A stretch of DNA of 29,171 bases from a virus: positions 1 through 29,171 of the IMG/VR virus record IMGVR_UViG_3300028840_003551; one strand, 5' to 3'. The position numbers and the translations under genes are program-made. A model generated the notes under the pieces. That model did no database searches. It saw only the letters and a program-made list of their open reading frames with translations, and was not told the origin of the DNA. Shown here in pieces: positions 28,617 to 29,171 of this stretch (position 1 is its first letter; each line of letters begins with the position of its first letter).

Positions 28617-28790
28617 ATGGCTAAGAGCACCAACCCTCGGGGCCTTGGAAGGCCTCGTGATGGACGCGGCGCTGGCAAGGGCATGCCGGGCGGCAGGCGC
28701 GCAGGTCGGAATACTGGCGGCTGCAGCAAAGGTGGCCCGGGTCGCGGTCGCGGTGGTGGCCGTGGTCGAGGTGCTGGGCGCCTTGGCTAG
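28617..28790 (+). CDS. Gly/Arg-rich protein, 57 aa
   Basis: Over half of the residues are Gly or Arg (GRPRDGRGAGKGMPGGRRAG, GGPGRGRGGGRGRGAGRLG). It begins at ATG 28617 with GGGAGGTG four to five bases upstream, so it is probably expressed. Short Gly/Arg proteins next to portal genes occur in other phages; a nucleic-acid or head role is possible. Not membrane-like. Confidence 0.65.
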   Translation: MAKSTNPRGLGRPRDGRGAGKGMPGGRRAGRNTGGCSKGGPGRGRGGGRGRGAGRLG

Positions 28791-28856
28791 GCCTCGAGGT
28801 CAGACTGGGGGCTGTGCGTTGCAGCCCCTGACTGGCCTTCAACAGCAGGAGTGATC

Positions 28857-29171
28857 GTGGCCAAGAAGAAGGCACAGGCACAGGCGTTCGTTGAGATCCT
28901 CCAACAGAGGCAGTCGGACTTCGCCTTTGTGGAGGACAACGGCGCTTCCCTTATGCGGCGTCAGTTGCTGAAGACCAAGCGCCAGACGATGGACTTGATC
29001 AGGCGGCATCAACAGGCGTTCTCCCGAAGCGGCAACTACCTGAGTGGCGTGCCGTCCTTGCACGCGGCTGAACAAACGCTGTCCGACGTGAACCAGCTCC
29101 TGGGCCGTGGCTTCGGCAAGGCCACCAGTGAGCTGTGGTCGTTGAAGCAGGACGCGTTCGAGCACGCGGTG
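28857..29171 (+). CDS. Putative head morphogenesis protein, cut by window edge
   Basis: GTG 28857 with AGGAG four bases upstream opens a frame to the right edge (105 residues). Visible: KKKAQAQAFVEILQQRQSDF, SLMRRQLLKTKRQTMDLIRR, NYLSGVPSLHAAEQTLSDVN, mostly helix. Its place after the portal gene suggests a minor head or morphogenesis protein. The family cannot be named without the rest. Confidence 0.55.
   Translation, partial: MAKKKAQAQAFVEILQQRQSDFAFVEDNGASLMRRQLLKTKRQTMDLIRRHQQAFSRSGNYLSGVPSLHAAEQTLSDVNQLLGRGFGKATSELWSLKQDAFEHAV

Noticed and set aside
28645-28854. 69-codon Ala/Val-rich frame after the portal gene
   Set aside because: Out of frame with the Gly/Arg gene at 28617, which has the better ribosome binding site.

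Overview
The window reads as part of the genome of a tailed double-stranded DNA phage (or prophage) of a bacterium. The evidence is a complete packaging start (terminase small and large subunits, portal, beginning of a head gene) on the + strand from about 24.1 kb to the right edge. A dense run of replication, recombination, nucleotide-modification and small accessory genes on the - strand fills the rest. Genes are tightly packed with ATGA/TGATG-type overlaps and strong bacterial Shine-Dalgarno sequences. I saw no tRNA, rRNA, CRISPR array, insertion sequence or integrase. The host cannot be named from the sequence.

Layout, reading leftward along the - strand: 23.7-17.2 kb is a block of short genes. 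It holds several zinc-ribbon proteins, a small membrane protein, a GT-A glycosyltransferase, a protein with an NrdD-like glycyl-radical tail, a DUF5664-type dNTP hydrolase, a small sigma-factor-like protein and an HNH-like protein. A 774-base stretch without a convincing gene (16,445-17,218), rich in palindromes, follows. Then come (16.4-9.7 kb) an AAA+ MoxR/CobS-like ATPase with a von Willebrand/CobT-like partner and a set of small basic proteins. Among these are three ribbon-helix-helix proteins with histone-H1-like Lys/Ala segments. From 9.6 kb to the left edge lies the DNA metabolism block: SNF2 helicase, ribbon-helix-helix protein, Cas4/RecB-like nuclease, Sak4-like ATPase, a DUF669-type single-strand-binding protein with acidic and basic extensions, a primase fused to an MCM-like helicase, and then queD, queE, a Gpt-like phosphoribosyltransferase and folE (cut by the edge).

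How the genes may work together: folE, queD and queE make CDG, the 7-deazaguanine precursor of preQ0. Phages with such genes usually put 7-deazaguanines into their DNA as protection from restriction. The later enzymes queC and dpdA are not in the window and could lie beyond the left edge. The primase-MCM fusion, the DUF669 protein, the Sak4-like protein, the nuclease and the SNF2 helicase form a plausible replication/recombination set. The sigma-like protein and the ribbon-helix-helix proteins are candidate regulators. The divergent region 23,669-24,130 separates the leftward block from the rightward packaging genes and should carry promoters for both.

Most notable: the DnaG-type primase fused to an MCM-like AAA+ helicase, the DUF669 protein with three small beta-barrel-like repeats between poly-Glu linkers and a histone-like tail, the family of ribbon-helix-helix proteins with histone-like tails, and the palindrome-rich non-coding region.
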